Counted from the first letter of the stretch, positions 49,894 through 62,756 are shown. The stretch: DNA of 64,000 bases from Brachypodium distachyon (GCF_000005505.3 NC_016133.3:41443237-41507236), one strand, 5' to 3'. Program-made: numbers and translations. The notes: generated by a model not told the origin, from the sequence alone.

Positions 49894-52800
49894 GCCAAAA
49901 CCAATTCTACTTTGCTTTGCTTTGTTCGTTCTTTCCCGTCCTCGTATGTGACAGATGACTGCACATGGCAAGTAAGATAAAATGGGCATGGTCGCGCGAA
50001 CCATCATGGCGGCTTTGAAAAATTTCGAGGAGTTCTTTTTTTTTCAGGTGGCAGAGCGATGGAGGCCGGATGGCAACAGGGATGTTTGTAGAGTTTGCAG
50101 TAGGAGTACTGCGTTTCTGCTAGTACGAGACACGTGGCTCGTTCCAGCTTTTGCTTGCTTCTCCTGGCCGGCCCGGGGCGCCGGAGGACGACGACCCATG
50201 TTACCTTTGCTGCCGGCCTCCTTCCGGTACACCACGTACGGGACAAAGCGAACGGAAACCCCATGTGCTGGTTTGAAGAAGCCAATCCTCGATCTCATGT
50301 GCCCTCCTGTGTTGGCTATATCAAGTTTAGCGGATGCTGCTAGAAAGTACTACCGATCACATGGTAGGAGGAACACGGAGAACCATTTTTAGGAGTCACA
50401 ACCGGAAACGGGGTGTATTTCTTTTGGTCGAGATCGCGGTGTAAAGAGTTCTGATCCATACGCAAGTTGATGCAGTTGGCGAGGGATTGCGAAATGATAT
50501 CTGCCTCCAACGGCAATACCCGTCGGCCATCAAGAGGACGGCGTCCAACGACATTATTGCCGGCAGCACGCACCGACCCTCGCCGGCCGGGACGCCGTTG
50601 CACGGGGCTTTTCGGCCACAATAATGGCATCCACGGCAAAGAGGGCAGTACTAGTAGTACTAGCAGTAGTCGGGCTACCCGGAACACGCGGGAAGGCAGG
50701 TTTGGCGCGTCTCGGCCGACGTATCCCTCGGGTTAATGGCTTTGCCCACAAAACGAATTTATGGATCGGTGATTGAGCAAAGCCTAATAAACGGCGGTTT
50801 TGTGGGCGGAGATCGATCGACGTCCCTTTCGGATCCTCGCAACGGAACAAGACGGGCATGTTTTGGGTGTAAATAAATTTTCTAATCAGCAGATTCGGTA
50901 CGTTCTTCGTTCTTAATTGTATAATACGTGACAAAGGAGATGATTGCGCATTTTGTGCGTACTGTTTCCATCAGTAGATTCGGCACGTCGCTCGGTTTGT
51001 TTATCCATGACAAGACAAATTGGGCCTTTTTTAAGTACGAGACAAATTGCACATTATTGACTTCTAAACGGTCGCAAATCGTCCATTTCTTTATCTGAAG
51101 CCCACTAGATACCACCGATTGATTTGGAACAACTCGATAGTCCATCGTGACGAACGTACGCGTATCTGCACTTGCAGGAAAATGACTCGTTGCTAAGCTC
51201 AGTAAAAAAATCCCACTCCCAAGATCCAGCCCCCCAATGATAGTTTCCCTTAGATCGACTTCGATTCACTCAATCGAGACTTTTGTCACCGTGTTCGGCT
51301 GGAACCCGAGAAAACATGCCTCCATCAAAACACGCAAGAACGCCTTTTTTTAAGGAGTTGATCCAGGTTACCAACATGGAGTGTTTGTATATACTCCATG
51401 GCACAAATTGGCGATGGAGACCGTGCAGTCAAACCCAGACCCTAGAACCCAACCCAGAGAAGGGATGAACTAGTACTAGGATCTACTGTAATTAATCTGG
51501 CGTGCATGTTGAGCTCGGAGCAATATTCCCTTTTGCTCTTGGGCCACACATCCCGCTTTGCCGTTTCCTACGAGAAAAAGTTTCACCCACCCTGGAATAC
51601 TTGTCCCGCTCCGTCTTGTCTCTACCCCTCTAGTGACAAAACATGTAGTACTGTACTGTAGTACTGACTGCCGAGGGGGACCAGCCAAGTAGCACTCCTA
51701 ACAAACATGCCTGAGTACCTAATAAAAAACATGAATCGATTCGCACGCGTACAAATTAAAGCAGCGATCCCGAGAACCAGATCTAACCGTGGAATCAATC
51801 AATGTGGGTTCATGCATGCACGCCGCCGATCGCGTACGTCACGTCTCCGTCTCCGCCGATTTCATGTGGTTTCCGGTTGCCCCGTGAGAGGTTCGTCGTG
51901 GGATGTCGTAGCAGTTAATGGCGGCGGTGCCGCGGTGGTGCTAGAGATGGAGGAGCAACGTGGACGGGCATTGAAGACGCCAGAAAGGGAATGGGGGTGG
52001 AATTAGGTTCAAGTCACACTCAAGGATGCTTGAAATTAGAGAATGTGTACATGTGCCAGCGACGCTGTAGTACGGGTGAATCATGTCAGAGTGAGCAGTG
52101 TGGCCTGGCCGCGCCCTTATCTTATCTTTGTTAATTTTCGACCAAGATTAGAGTCCACGAGAGCAGAAATATGAGAGATGCTGGGGGAGGGGCAGCACGG
52201 CCATTATTCCGTGGGCAGAGATGGCCCAGGCATGCTGCAAAGGTGCTCTCCCTGAAGAAAGTCGACTCACCGTGTCCTGATTCGGTACCCGTACCCTATC
52301 TCTCTACCAGCTCATCAACTCCTGCAACAAACCTAACACAAGCCCTCCCCAGAGTTGACGCAATGACGCGACTGATTAGACGGATCGAGCTCGATCAGCC
52401 GGTCCAAATGCTCATCAAGACGGATGCAGCTAGTAGTACACACACAGCAGGCAGAGGAGTCCTTTTCAGGTTTCAACGATCCAAGCAAATCCAAGTTTTC
52501 GTTACAAACGACAACCGCATACAAACAAGAAACCGCTGCGCTCCTCGAACCACACCAACATAAGACCAGCCCCCGTGCACACCCACCGTACGTACGCACA
52601 CAGCACCACAGGCAGCAGACACGCTACACTACAAGCCTCGGGCAGCCATGAGCCGATGACACACGATGGATACGTTCGTTCGTACGTACGTACAGGATTC
52701 CCGGTCAGTATAACACATTAGACGGCCGTCTCGTGCTCTCGTACGCCTCGGCTGTTTTTTTCTCAGAGGAGGGAAACGGAGCCGATCGATATTCGATTGC

Positions 52801-55800
52801 CACGCGCTAGCGGTTTCATGGACTCTCTTTTCTCTTGTTTTGGGCAGAGTACTACATCAGCTTTTAGGCAGCGAAGATCGACGGACGGATGCGCCCTGCA
52901 CCGATCTTTTTCCAGCTTGTCTTTTCACGTACTGCCGGGTGGCTGCTTGCTAGCTTGTTTGGGGGGCCCCTGCTCTCTAATTTTGACATGTCACGGACGG
53001 CCGAGCTACTAGGTCGTCTCTGCGCCGCGACATAAATTGGCAGCACAAGACATGTGCGTCCGGGCGTCTCACAGCCGGCCATTGCCATATAGGCAGCCAT
53101 TGCTTGCTTGCTGCTTGTTGCTCATTGGTTTACGTGCTTTGATTAGGGCACTCGATGGCCTCGTGATCTTCTTCGTAGCAGAATACGTACTACTTCTCCT
53201 ACTACCAGCAAGCAAGCACCATTCTGTACAGAGTTACAGACTAGGCCCAGAGATTCTCCCTTCCCGTAGACTAGAGGAGCGCTCTGTACGAGATTCTCCT
53301 ATAACGCTTTATACGGTACGCTAGCGTACACGGTACCCCTACACGATACCTAGTACTGTGTAGGACTACGGTCTCGCAGCAGCGTCGCGTTCCTAGCTGC
53401 AGTGATGCAGAGAAACACAGCGTCACAGTGCTCCTCAGCCTACGGACGCTCTACAGCGTCCACCCTTCAAGGCCTCCATCAACCTCGCTGACAAGTATGG
53501 CAGCGTGTCTCTCGTGCAAACACAAACAGGGTTGAGAAGAAGAGACGGCCGGCGAGAGCATGCAGGCCGGCTCCCCTGCTTCGTTTGAGACAGCAAGCAT
53601 GCACGGACGCGCATCTCGATGCATCCATCCATCAGAGCGGTGCAGGCGCAGCGCCGTCGTGATGACCTTTTGCCGTGTCCCCACATGTCAGCCACGTAAC
53701 TCAAATCGGCATGATTACCTCGTAAGTGGATCCTCTGCGTGCGCACGGAACACCGCGCGGCGGGGGGTGGGCCCAGCGGTCAGCGAACGCCCGCGTGCTC
53801 GCAAGATCGTAATGATGGTCTTGTAATTGGGCTCCTGCTACGCTTTGCTGCTTGCCCGTTTCCATTGCTAGCCTCCTGCTAGTATATCATCATGGGTGAA
53901 TCGATGGGCCTCTAATTAATCTATCCCTACTGTACGCGGATCCGGGAACAATAGGAACTACACGTACTATCCCTAGCTCCCACGATCTTGCATGCAGATG
54001 CAGGTGTAGAAGTAATGGACTACCGGCCGCTGGTCGATTCGCGTCTCGTGCACGGCTGCGGTCGACGGATCGTGGCCGTACGTACCGTTTGGCAATGGCA
54101 AAGGATCGACGGCTGTATGTACTACAAAGTGTAGACAAAGCGAGTGTACGTGACACTGTAGCAGTGCTCCATCCGGACCATCCATGCAACGTGGGAGCAG
54201 GGCTGGCCTGCCTGCCTGCCCGCCCGATCTACCTCTCGGTCGGCATTAATGAGATCCCTTGAGGTAAGTTAAGTGGGGGGTACGTGGTCACACTCACACA
54301 GACACAGTCCTCTCGTATCCCAAACTGTAGGGTTCACCTGTTTGGCGGCTTTTTAGGCAGCGTTTGGTCGGGTGTACTAGCACAAAGTGTACAGAACGGA
54401 TGATTTTTGAAACTTGGTGGCAACCTTGCGATGTGATGGGACTGAAATAGCAAGCGCAAGTTCACGATGTCCCGTACACGATAATTAACGAGCGCCATTG
54501 GCAAAGAAAAAGCTCCTGTGGACACGAAAGGCGCCGGTCCTGTCACGGGAACCCCGTTAACGGAATTACGAGTACCAGCTCCTGATCCATCCATCCCACG
54601 GGACCGTCGCGTCCGCGCTCCTGCATCGGCATCGGATGCCATGCCGCGGGAGGGATCGACGTGCAGGGACGCGACAGGACGTGCGGTGGCGGCCGGCGCC
54701 AGGACGCGTGCTGGCGTTAAACAGAGAGCGCGCGCGCGCGGCCGGGCCGTCAGAGGTGCATGGCATGGGGGCTACAGGCTCCGTTGGCCCTATGCGATGC
54801 ATGCCCCTGCTCCTGAGTCCCGTCCCGTCCCGCTGTTCACGGATCGGCCGATCGACTCGCCTCGTTCGTCCCCATCCACAAGACCACAACTACGAATCGA
54901 AAAAGAATTTTTTACGCTCGGATTATCGGGTAGGACACTAGTACTCCATTGCTGTCTATACATTACTGCTGTACGTATGGCCGTAGTACGCTTACGTACG
55001 CGGCGGAGTAATTTTGTCGACTGTACAGAACTAAATACGTGCGCTGGGAGGCACTTGGGTTAATTAGGTGTAGGCAAAAAGATGGTCCAGTGGAATCTGG
55101 CACGCGCCGGCAGCTGCCCTGCCCCGCTCTGCCCGCGGCCAACGAACTGTGGACGAGTAAATTCGATGCCTAGCTCCGGCTTTCATTCTCTGAAGCATCT
55201 ATCCGAAGCCTTTGTGCGAATTGCGAACACGAGCCTGGACGAACGCAGTAAGAAACACTTTTGGTATTTAAAAACGGGCCAGGGATGGCGTGGAGTAGTA
55301 ACTGCGCGATGACGAAGCATTCACGGCGAGTAGGTGCGCGCATGGCCGTTCAGCCACTACGACGACGAACATCCCACGCTGCATGCGCAGGGGAAATATT
55401 GGACGATCGAGCTAGCGCGTCGGATCCCGTGTGCCCGGCCGCATGCGGGCGCACGGATCTACGAGCGCACTGTTGGCGCTCGTTCCTCGAATTGAATTCC
55501 GTCTCCTGGCCCCTACTGCATGTAGTGACACGGAGCCAATGCTAGCAGTACGATCTAGCTACTGTAAATTCGTTTTTACGGCTGCGGACTTGCGGGCGCC
55601 TTGGCTCATTCATGAGGGTTTCCGCGTGCGGCGCCAGCGCCACCGCGGCGCTGGCGGCCGGACCCCGGCACCGGCCGGCCGGCAGGCATCAGTGGCGCGG
55701 AGCAGCCAAAGTGGTTGGGAACTAAAAGCTGTTCGCGTCGACGTCCTCGCGCAAAGGAAACCCAGGTGTTTAGATTGGCCTCGTTTGTGATGGGTTCGTG

Positions 55801-56800
55801 CGTCGCCAGCCTTCTGTAAGCTCTGGCCAACAGAATGGGCCTTCTCGCACTATGCTAGTTGGGCTGGAGAACTTACGGTTGTTTTTTCTGTTACATAAGC
55901 TGGGCTTGCATTCCGGGAGGTGGGGTCAAATTTCAGTTCTACCATATCACTGTTTCGGCCTACCGGCTATCACTCATAGGCCATAGTGAATGTATGCGGA
56001 ACAGCAAAACTGAATGTTTCCCATCGTCCCATCGGTGCGATTTGTGTGAAATCGAATCCGTATACTTTTATGATCATATAAAAGTGCGTCATGTTTTCCT
56101 GAAATTATGTGTTGATCACTTGGTATGACTTGCAGACGTCGATATTGAAGAAGTTAATGAAGTTACCACATTATCATATGACAACTGGAACCATGTTTTG
56201 AAAAGCCGTAAAATTTGATTTTGTGTGTGTCAAAAAGCCATACAATTTGATTTTGTTTTTTATGGTCATGAAAACACCAAACAACTTTTCATTTTTTTTC
56301 TTTTTTGTGAGAGTAACGTCTAACTTTATTCAAACACGAAAACCATTACATGTTTCCTAGAAATTACGAGATAATTCCTATAATGAAGAACTACAATTAA
56401 ATCTTTTAAAAACATCTTTTTCGTGGAATCATTCTTTGCGACATGAAATACTCTCAAGGTTTCAACATGGAGACTGCAATCAGACTGAAGCGGCAACATA
56501 GCCACTCGTATCTCTGCGCGAACTTGACTACCTTCAAAGGTTTCAGTAAGCACTTTGAGTCGCTCATCCAAAAAGATGAGAAGCCGTAAGCGTTGAACGT
56601 ACTTGGGCCGGGGATGATCCCCTAAAGGTACATGTCGTCGAACTGCAAGATCTTCACCGGAACGCCAGAGAAAGATTCTAAAATTACAAAAGATAAAACC
56701 AAGAAAAGCACCACGACACATTGACAAAAACTCATAAACGAATTTACGAGTACACAAACCCAAAATCTGTAAGATCGGGTACACTGAACCTATGGACCAA

Positions 56801-57214
56801 GGGCGCGTTCGGGAACAGTCCAGCCTCTCCAAACTCTTTCGATCCTGCTTCCCACCGCGACTCCACCATCCCGATCGAAGCAAGAAACGTTCGGCTCTGC
56901 TCCTGCGTTTGGCTGGGCGTAAAGCCCACTTTCGCTGGGCCGCCCTGCTAAGGGACAACGCTGATACTGCAAGACACAGGCGGATCTCGTTCTCGTGGGA
57001 TACGACGAGCTCGAAACGTTTTCTTTCACTTGGCGGTGGCAGTATGGCTGTAATTTTGTGGTGCTCCGCATTTTGCCACTCCGGGAATCTCCAAAAGAGG
57101 TGCTCCGTGTTTTGTGAAGGAAATTGGGTTAGTTTCTTGGATTTTTTATGTTCGGTGTTGTTCCAGCGTGGATTTACTGGAAGCTGGGAGCCACAAGGTT
57201 GCCGAACACGCCCT
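56801..57214. mobile_element. TIR element with GGGCGYGTTCGG ends
   Basis: Left end GGGCGCGTTCGGGAAC; right end reverse-complemented is AGGGCGTGTTCGGCAACC. The interior of about 0.4 kb has further partial symmetry (CAGCCTCTCC / GTGGCTCCCAGC). No ORF of note. GGGCGTGTTCGG-type ends occur in grass MITEs. Target duplication not resolved. Confidence 0.5.
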
Positions 57215-57479
57215 AAAACTCTCTATCTCCGCGGCAATGCCCGTTGAGACACCCTCACAGCAGAGGAAAAATACAAATACCTTTATTCGAAACGGCATCG
57301 CAGCCTCCGCCATTGCGTTGCCAATCAAAACCAAATAATTGATATGAGCAAACACTTTCAGGTACTGTTAAGAGGAATCGAGGTTTCTGCCGCCTGGCAG
57401 CGCCAGCGAGGGGAACGAAAAATCTTCAGAGAAGAGCGGCGGCTGCTAGGTTTTCTGGCGACTTTTCTTATTTTTTTTC

Positions 57480-58403
57480 CTTTTCTTTTCTCGCTGTTCC
57501 AACGGCATGACCTGATCCAATCCAGAAGCAGCCCAGCCCAACGTCACGAACATTTGGATGCGCCACCTCCAATACCTTTCTCTGACTCCCCATTCCCACA
57601 TTTCCGGTGCGCTCGCTCCTCGTCTTTCCCCTTCCCCGATCTCCCCACCGGCCCACCCCGTCCGCCCGCTCCACCTTCTCCCCCCGCGCCGCCGCCTCAG
57701 GTAACCATCCTCGCCTCCTGCCCTGGCAGCTCCAGAATCTTCTCGAGCCTTCCGCCATCCCCGCCCCTTCATTTCTCTGTATGCCTAGTTGTAGCCACAG
57801 TCTAAGGTTGCAACCTAGCGTACTTCGGATTCGACTCCCGTGCCGTCGCTTGCTCTAGATCTCTGGGTTTCTTAGCCATTTTTTTTCTGTAGATCTACGG
57901 GGTTATTCGTTCTATTTGTGCGGTTATGGAGGGCCTATACTCGCTCTGTTGTTTTGAAACCGAGTACTTGCTCTGTTATCAGTGTGCGTGAGCTGCTAAG
58001 TGTTCCATGGTTAGAGGCGAGATCGGGCGAACTGTAGTTTTCTGTACTAGTAATTTCATTGCAATGTTTTGCTCCAATAAATGGATTATGGATGTGCCTT
58101 TTGGTTGTTGGTGTATTGTCGGATGCTCTTCTACTTAGAAACTGCTCTTCTAGTTTGGTCGCACTGTGGCAGTATATTTCTATATGCAGTCATTCTAGTT
58201 CCTTGGGGTGGAATCGATGTTTACTAGCACCATTTGAGATGTGTATGGTCTAGATTACTGGAGGATGGAGGATTTTTGCATGACTAGGAAATTGCAATTA
58301 CAATAGAACTTTCAGCTGTTTTTGTCCAGAGAACAGGTTCCTATCAAAACCACCATGAATGTAATTGTGCATTGTTTTGATAAAGAAAATGGTTCAATTG
58401 CAG
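57480..58403 (+). other. 5' untranslated exon and intron of the TM9SF gene
   Basis: A pyrimidine- and CG-rich leader ends CGCCTCAG|GTAACC at 57700. The matching acceptor TTGCAG|GCATG is at 58403/58404, 38 bp before the ATG. A leader intron of 703 bp is thus likely; such introns often raise expression in cereals. Confidence 0.6.
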
Positions 58404-58441
58404 GCATGTTCTAGGCCATTGGTGAGAATCTGTACTTCAAT

Positions 58442-60427
58442 ATGGCCGGGGCGCCGCGTGGTTCTTGTTGTCTGGCTCCCTTATTTTGGGCTGTGCTGTT
58501 GCTGATTGTGTCTCCAGGCAATGCATTCTACTTGCCTGGCAGCTATATGCATACCTACTCCGAAGGTGAGGAAATATGGGCAAAGGTTAATTCACTCACG
58601 TCCATTGAGACCGAGATGCCGTTCAGCTACTACAGTCTGCCCTACTGCCGTCCCCCTGGCGGCATCAAGAAGAGCGCCGAGAACCTGGGTGAGCTTCTCA
58701 TGGGTGATCAGATTGACAACTCGCCCTACCGGTTCCGTGTGAATGTTAACGAGTCCCTGTACCTCTGCACAACGAAAGGGCTTAATGAGAATGATGCAAA
58801 GCTTCTCAAGCAGCGCTCCCGTGATCTTTACCAGGTCAACATGATGCTTGACAATCTGCCTGTCATGCGTTTTACTGAGCAGAATGGTGTCACGGTACAG
58901 TGGACTGGCTTTCCTGTGGGTTACACTCCAGCTGGTAGCACTGATGATTATATCATCAACCATTTGAAGTTTAAGGTCTTGGTCCATGAGTACGAGGGAA
59001 CAAATGTGGAAATCATCGGCACTGGAGAAGAAGGATCTGCTGTCGTCTCAGAGGTTGATAAGAAGGGGATGTCTGGGTATCAGATTGTTGGTTTTGAGGT
59101 TGTGCCTTGCAGTGTGAAGCGTGACACCGAAGCTTTCTCTAAGCTTAACATGCATGATAAAATTGAACCTGTGAGCTGCCTGTTGGAGCTTCGGAAGTCT
59201 CAAGTGATCAGGCAACAGGAGAGAATCACATTTACTTATGATGTTGAGTTTGTGAAGAGCGACATCAGGTGGCCATCTAGGTGGGATGCTTATCTGAAGA
59301 TGGAGGCTGGTGCCAATGTCCACTGGTTCTCTATAATGAACTCTCTCATGGTGATCTTGTTCTTGGCCGGGATTGTCTTTGTCATATTCCTGAGAACTGT
59401 AAGAAGGGACCTCACTAGGTATGAAGAGCTTGACAAGGAAGCACAAGCACAGATGAATGAGGAGCTATCTGGGTGGAAACTTGTGGTTGGAGATGTATTC
59501 AGAGAGCCAACTTGCGCCAAGCTGTTATGTATCATGATTGGTGATGGGGTTCAGATTCTGGGAATGGCAATTGTAACAATTGTCTTTTCCACACTTGGGT
59601 TCATGTCTCCAGCTTCAAGAGGAATGCTTCTTACTGGGATGATTATTCTCTACCTTTTCCTTGGCATTGTAGCTGGGTATGTCAGTGTTCGGCTATGGAG
59701 GACTATTAAGGGCACGTCCGAAGGATGGAGATCATTGTCCTGGTCAACTGCCTGCTTTTTCCCTGGCATCATGTTTATGGTCCTTACTATCTTAAACTTC
59801 GTGCTGTGGGGAAGCAAGAGCACCGGAGCTTTACCTATTTCGTTATTTTTCACCCTTCTGGCTCTGTGGTTCTGCATCTCTGTGCCGTTAACGCTTATTG
59901 GTGGCCTCCTTGGTACAAGAGCAGAGCAGATTGAATTCCCTGTTCGCACCAACCAGATTCCTAGAGAGATCCCTGCACGGAAATATCCATCATGGTTTCT
60001 CGTCCTTGGAGCAGGCACGCTGCCATTTGGAACCCTGTTTATTGAGCTGTTCTTCATTCTCTCGAGCATCTGGCTTGGAAGGTTCTACTATGTGTTTGGC
60101 TTCCTGCTGATTGTCCTGCTGCTCCTTGTCGTGGTTTGCGCTGAGGTGTCTGTTGTCCTAACATACATGAATCTGTGTGTCGAGGACTGGAGGTGGTGGT
60201 GGAAGGCTTTCTTTGCGTCGGGCTCTGTTGCTCTTTACGTATTCCTCTACTCCATCAACTACTTGGTCTTTGATCTCAGAAGCTTGAGTGGGCCTGTATC
60301 TGCAATGCTTTACATCGGCTACTCATTCCTCATGGCATTTGCAATCATGCTTGCCACTGGAACCATCGGCTTCTTGACATCATTCTACTTCGTGCACTAT
60401 CTCTTCGCGTCTGTGAAGATCGATTGA
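58442..60427 (+). CDS. Transmembrane 9 superfamily (TM9SF/EMP70) protein
   Basis: Intronless coding region of 661 aa, normal for the family. A cleavable signal peptide (residues 1-28, CLAPLFWAVLLLIVSPGNA) precedes the mature start FYLPGSYMHTY typical of EMP70 proteins. A lumenal domain of about 250 residues follows (PFSYYSLPYCRP, NSPYRFRVN, FEVVPCSVK). Nine hydrophobic helices occupy residues about 295-655. The first has MNSLMVILFLAGIVFVIFLRTVRRDLTRYE; the conserved GDVFREP and EFPVRTNQIPREIP loops are present. The tail ends SVKID, a KxD/E COPI-binding signal for Golgi retention. Members sit in Golgi/endosomal membranes and assist membrane-protein sorting; the precise cargo is unknown. The N-terminal ATG is preceded by a spliced leader. 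Converges with the BURP gene. Confidence 0.96.
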   Translation: MAGAPRGSCCLAPLFWAVLLLIVSPGNAFYLPGSYMHTYSEGEEIWAKVNSLTSIETEMPFSYYSLPYCRPPGGIKKSAENLGELLMGDQIDNSPYRFRVNVNESLYLCTTKGLNENDAKLLKQRSRDLYQVNMMLDNLPVMRFTEQNGVTVQWTGFPVGYTPAGSTDDYIINHLKFKVLVHEYEGTNVEIIGTGEEGSAVVSEVDKKGMSGYQIVGFEVVPCSVKRDTEAFSKLNMHDKIEPVSCLLELRKSQVIRQQERITFTYDVEFVKSDIRWPSRWDAYLKMEAGANVHWFSIMNSLMVILFLAGIVFVIFLRTVRRDLTRYEELDKEAQAQMNEELSGWKLVVGDVFREPTCAKLLCIMIGDGVQILGMAIVTIVFSTLGFMSPASRGMLLTGMIILYLFLGIVAGYVSVRLWRTIKGTSEGWRSLSWSTACFFPGIMFMVLTILNFVLWGSKSTGALPISLFFTLLALWFCISVPLTLIGGLLGTRAEQIEFPVRTNQIPREIPARKYPSWFLVLGAGTLPFGTLFIELFFILSSIWLGRFYYVFGFLLIVLLLLVVVCAEVSVVLTYMNLCVEDWRWWWKAFFASGSVALYVFLYSINYLVFDLRSLSGPVSAMLYIGYSFLMAFAIMLATGTIGFLTSFYFVHYLFASVKID

Positions 60428-61206
60428 TCAGTGTTTGCTATTTTAGGTGGCCTTTTGGATTGTATTGCTTGAATGCGTGTGCAAGCTACTGAGGTGATTT
60501 TGATTAACTGCAGAAGTTCTTAAGTAGACGGGATGCAGTCTTCCCTAGTAAACTAGGTTCTTTTCTCCGTTCCAGTTGTTGTGAGCTTGTATCTGCTACA
60601 ATTACTTTACACTAGGTACTGCGACCCAGATTTGTAAGTGCTAAGGAGCAGTGATATGTCTTTTCCTGTGTTTGTTGGATGAAGTTCTATCTGTGCGACT
60701 GGCAATGTTTTGGAGATAGTCCTAACGTGTGAAAAACACATGATTGCTATATGTTCGAGAAAGTTTTAATACCACTGAAAAAAAATTCTTTCGATTTCCT
60801 TTACAGATGTTACTTTCCCCCCTTAATCAATATCCCTTGAGAAAGAAAAACAATGACCGGACATGAGATGGTCTCCTGCTTTTATCACATCGACATGGAA
60901 CGCCACATTTTCTTTGGAGGAAGCGTGTTTTCTGTAGCATTTTTTAGAAGAGACAGATAATAAGCAGTTGAATACGAATTGCCAGTGTATATAAACTAAC
61001 ACAACTCTGCAGAAGCTGTTCTTTTATTACAAACGCTGCTCATGTGATCAACTAGCGTCGGGATACAGTGCAGCAGTAGAGCAGGCGATAGAGAGACTGA
61101 CATGAAAGATAACATAGCGTAGGCAGATCACTACGTACGTACTACACCGATTCGAACACAAATTCAGGGCGAGAAATGCAGAGAAAGCCGGCCGGCCGGG
61201 GGACCC
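60428..61206. other. Intergenic between convergent TM9SF and BURP genes
   Basis: Holds the two 3' UTRs. No open frame or repeat of note. Confidence 0.6.
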
Positions 61207-62756
61207 TCACGCCGGCGAGCGCTTGACGTCCTTGCCCCAGAGCACGTGGCCGTAGGGCATGAGGTGGCACACGGGCGCGCCGCCGGGCTTGGTGGCGAGG
61301 AGCTGGAAGGACACGTGGTCCGGGTTCCACAGCGACGTGTCGGTGTGGCACACGGCGGCCAGCGTCACCTTGTCCCCGCCGTCCTCGCCGTCCATGTCGA
61401 CGACGTAGGCCCTGGCCGGACCCGTGGTGTGGCACCGGTACACGGCGTACGGGTAGGGCTCGTCGTGGCAGGCCACGAAGACCGGCCCGCCCTCCACGGC
61501 CCGCACGGCCCGGACCGCGTACGTCTGGGCCGGCGCGCCGGCCCGCGGCACCCGGGACGTGAGCGGCCTGATGTCTCTGGTGCCCAGCGACGCCATGGCG
61601 CCTTCCACAAGGGCTTCCAGGGAAGCCGCGCAGAACTTGGACTCGCCCGTGATGGCGGGCGAGGCTTCGTCGTCGCAGGTGCTGAGGGTCGCTTCCATGC
61701 GGCGTGCCATGGCGGAGTCCGGGGCGACGCCGAGCGTGGCCAGGGCAGCCGGGAGGGAGCCGGGACTGAAGGGGATGGAGTCGGCCACGTGGCGCGGGAG
61801 GAGGCCGAGTGGGGCCGGGGAAGCCGGCGGGAAGTGGAAGCGGAGCCTCTCGCCGACGCGCACCGCCTCCTCGTGGAAGAACACCGTCGTCGTCTTGCCG
61901 TTGGCACCCGTCGCGGTTGACGCCTTCTTCTTGACGTAGGCGTACATGAAGGGCGAGGGCGCGGGCTTAGGCGGCTTAGGCTTGCCATTGCCGGCGGTGG
62001 CACTCGTCGTTTTGTAGGCGTACATGAACGGCGACGGCGGCGGAGCGGCGGCCCTGCGGCGGCGCTCTCCGGCTGCCTTCTTGTAGTCGTACCCGGAAGG
62101 CGCCATTTGCTTGCCGGTCCCGGCGCGTTTCTCCTCCTCCGAGGCGCTGTAGTCGTCGTAGTCGAAATCCCGCGCTGCTCCGACAGCGGCAGCGCGTTTG
62201 CCCGACGACGATAACGCTTGGTACTTGTAGCCGAACGGCGAGTCGCCTGCGAGGGAGGCGGCGCCATTGCCGGAGGGGCGCTTGTAGTCTTGGTAGTTGA
62301 AGGGGGGCTTGTTGGTCGCCTCCTCGTCCTCGGCTCCTCTGCTCACGAAGCCGCTCTCTGCACATGCAAATGCAACAAATCCATGAGATGAGATCAACAT
62401 GGAAAGTTAAACAAGGAGGAAGATGATCGAGATCGGATGACAGACAGACCAGCAGCAGGTGCAGGGCGGAGGAGGCGAAGGATGGCGTCCGGCAAGGGCG
62501 AGTCCGGCAGCGCGGCGCGCCAGAACACCTCGGCCGTCGACTTCGCCGGCGCCGCCTGGCCCAGCGGCCATCCAGCCTGAAGGTACGCAAGTGTTAGCTG
62601 TTACTACCAGTGTCGAATTAATCGTACGCATGGTGATGGAATTAGTTGTGCCATTAGCGAAGATGGACAAAGCGTGTATAGCTCAGTGGCTAATTGTTTG
62701 ATCATTACCGCGACTAAGCTGGCTGCGAGGAAGGCGAGGACGAGGAAGCGCGCCAT
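61207..62756 (-). CDS. BURP-domain protein with FxYxxY repeats (RD22 / PG1-beta-like)
   Basis: Exons 62756-62709, 62576-62450 and 62357-61207 give 441 aa. A signal peptide ([15 protein letters not shown]) is followed by a short conserved segment typical of BURP proteins ([21 protein letters not shown]). A repeat region then carries aromatic motifs FNYQDYK, FGYKYQA, FDYDDYS, GYDYKK and two SPFMYAY units. The C-terminal BURP domain begins near [13 protein letters not shown]. It has the four-CH signature with exact spacing CH-X10-CH-X26-CH-X25-CH ([24 protein letters not shown]). The protein is expected in the apoplast or cell wall. Family members act in stress response, seed or tapetum development or pectin modification; which applies here cannot be told. 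The aromatic repeats recall the beta subunit of polygalacturonase 1. GC content is very high, and a full-length antisense open frame (61246-61920) is a by-product of it. Confidence 0.93.

Larger units (their letters stand above)
47228..56790. other. About 9.6 kb without a supportable gene
   Basis: Many short open frames exist on both strands, but none shows a domain, a plausible splice chain or coherent codon use. There are simple repeats at 48971-48989 and 49876-49893. From about 49 to 55.6 kb the sequence is only moderately GC-rich, full of GTAC and TAGTAC tetramers, and poor in MITE ends. It looks like low-copy intergenic DNA rather than recent transposon. Near 56290-56340 a TAACTTTATTCAAACACGAAA stretch may be a decayed transposon tail. 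No tRNA, rRNA or known microRNA precursor was recognised. Confidence 0.5.

Noticed and set aside
53285..53350. Palindromic TACGGTACGCTAGCGTAC tract as a microRNA precursor
   Set aside because: Symmetry is short and made of GTAC tetramers; no stem of about 60 bp and no known mature sequence recognised.
61246..61920. 224-codon plus-strand open frame over the BURP gene
   Set aside because: Composition shadow of a very GC-rich exon on the other strand; no domain.
61365..62267. 300-codon minus-strand frame over the BURP exon 3
   Set aside because: Out of frame with the BURP domain; Arg/Pro/Ser-rich reading typical of a shifted GC-rich frame.
62660..62705. tRNA-like TAGCTCAGTGGCTAAT in a BURP intron
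   Set aside because: Only a D-arm-like stretch; no acceptor stem, anticodon arm or T-loop around it.
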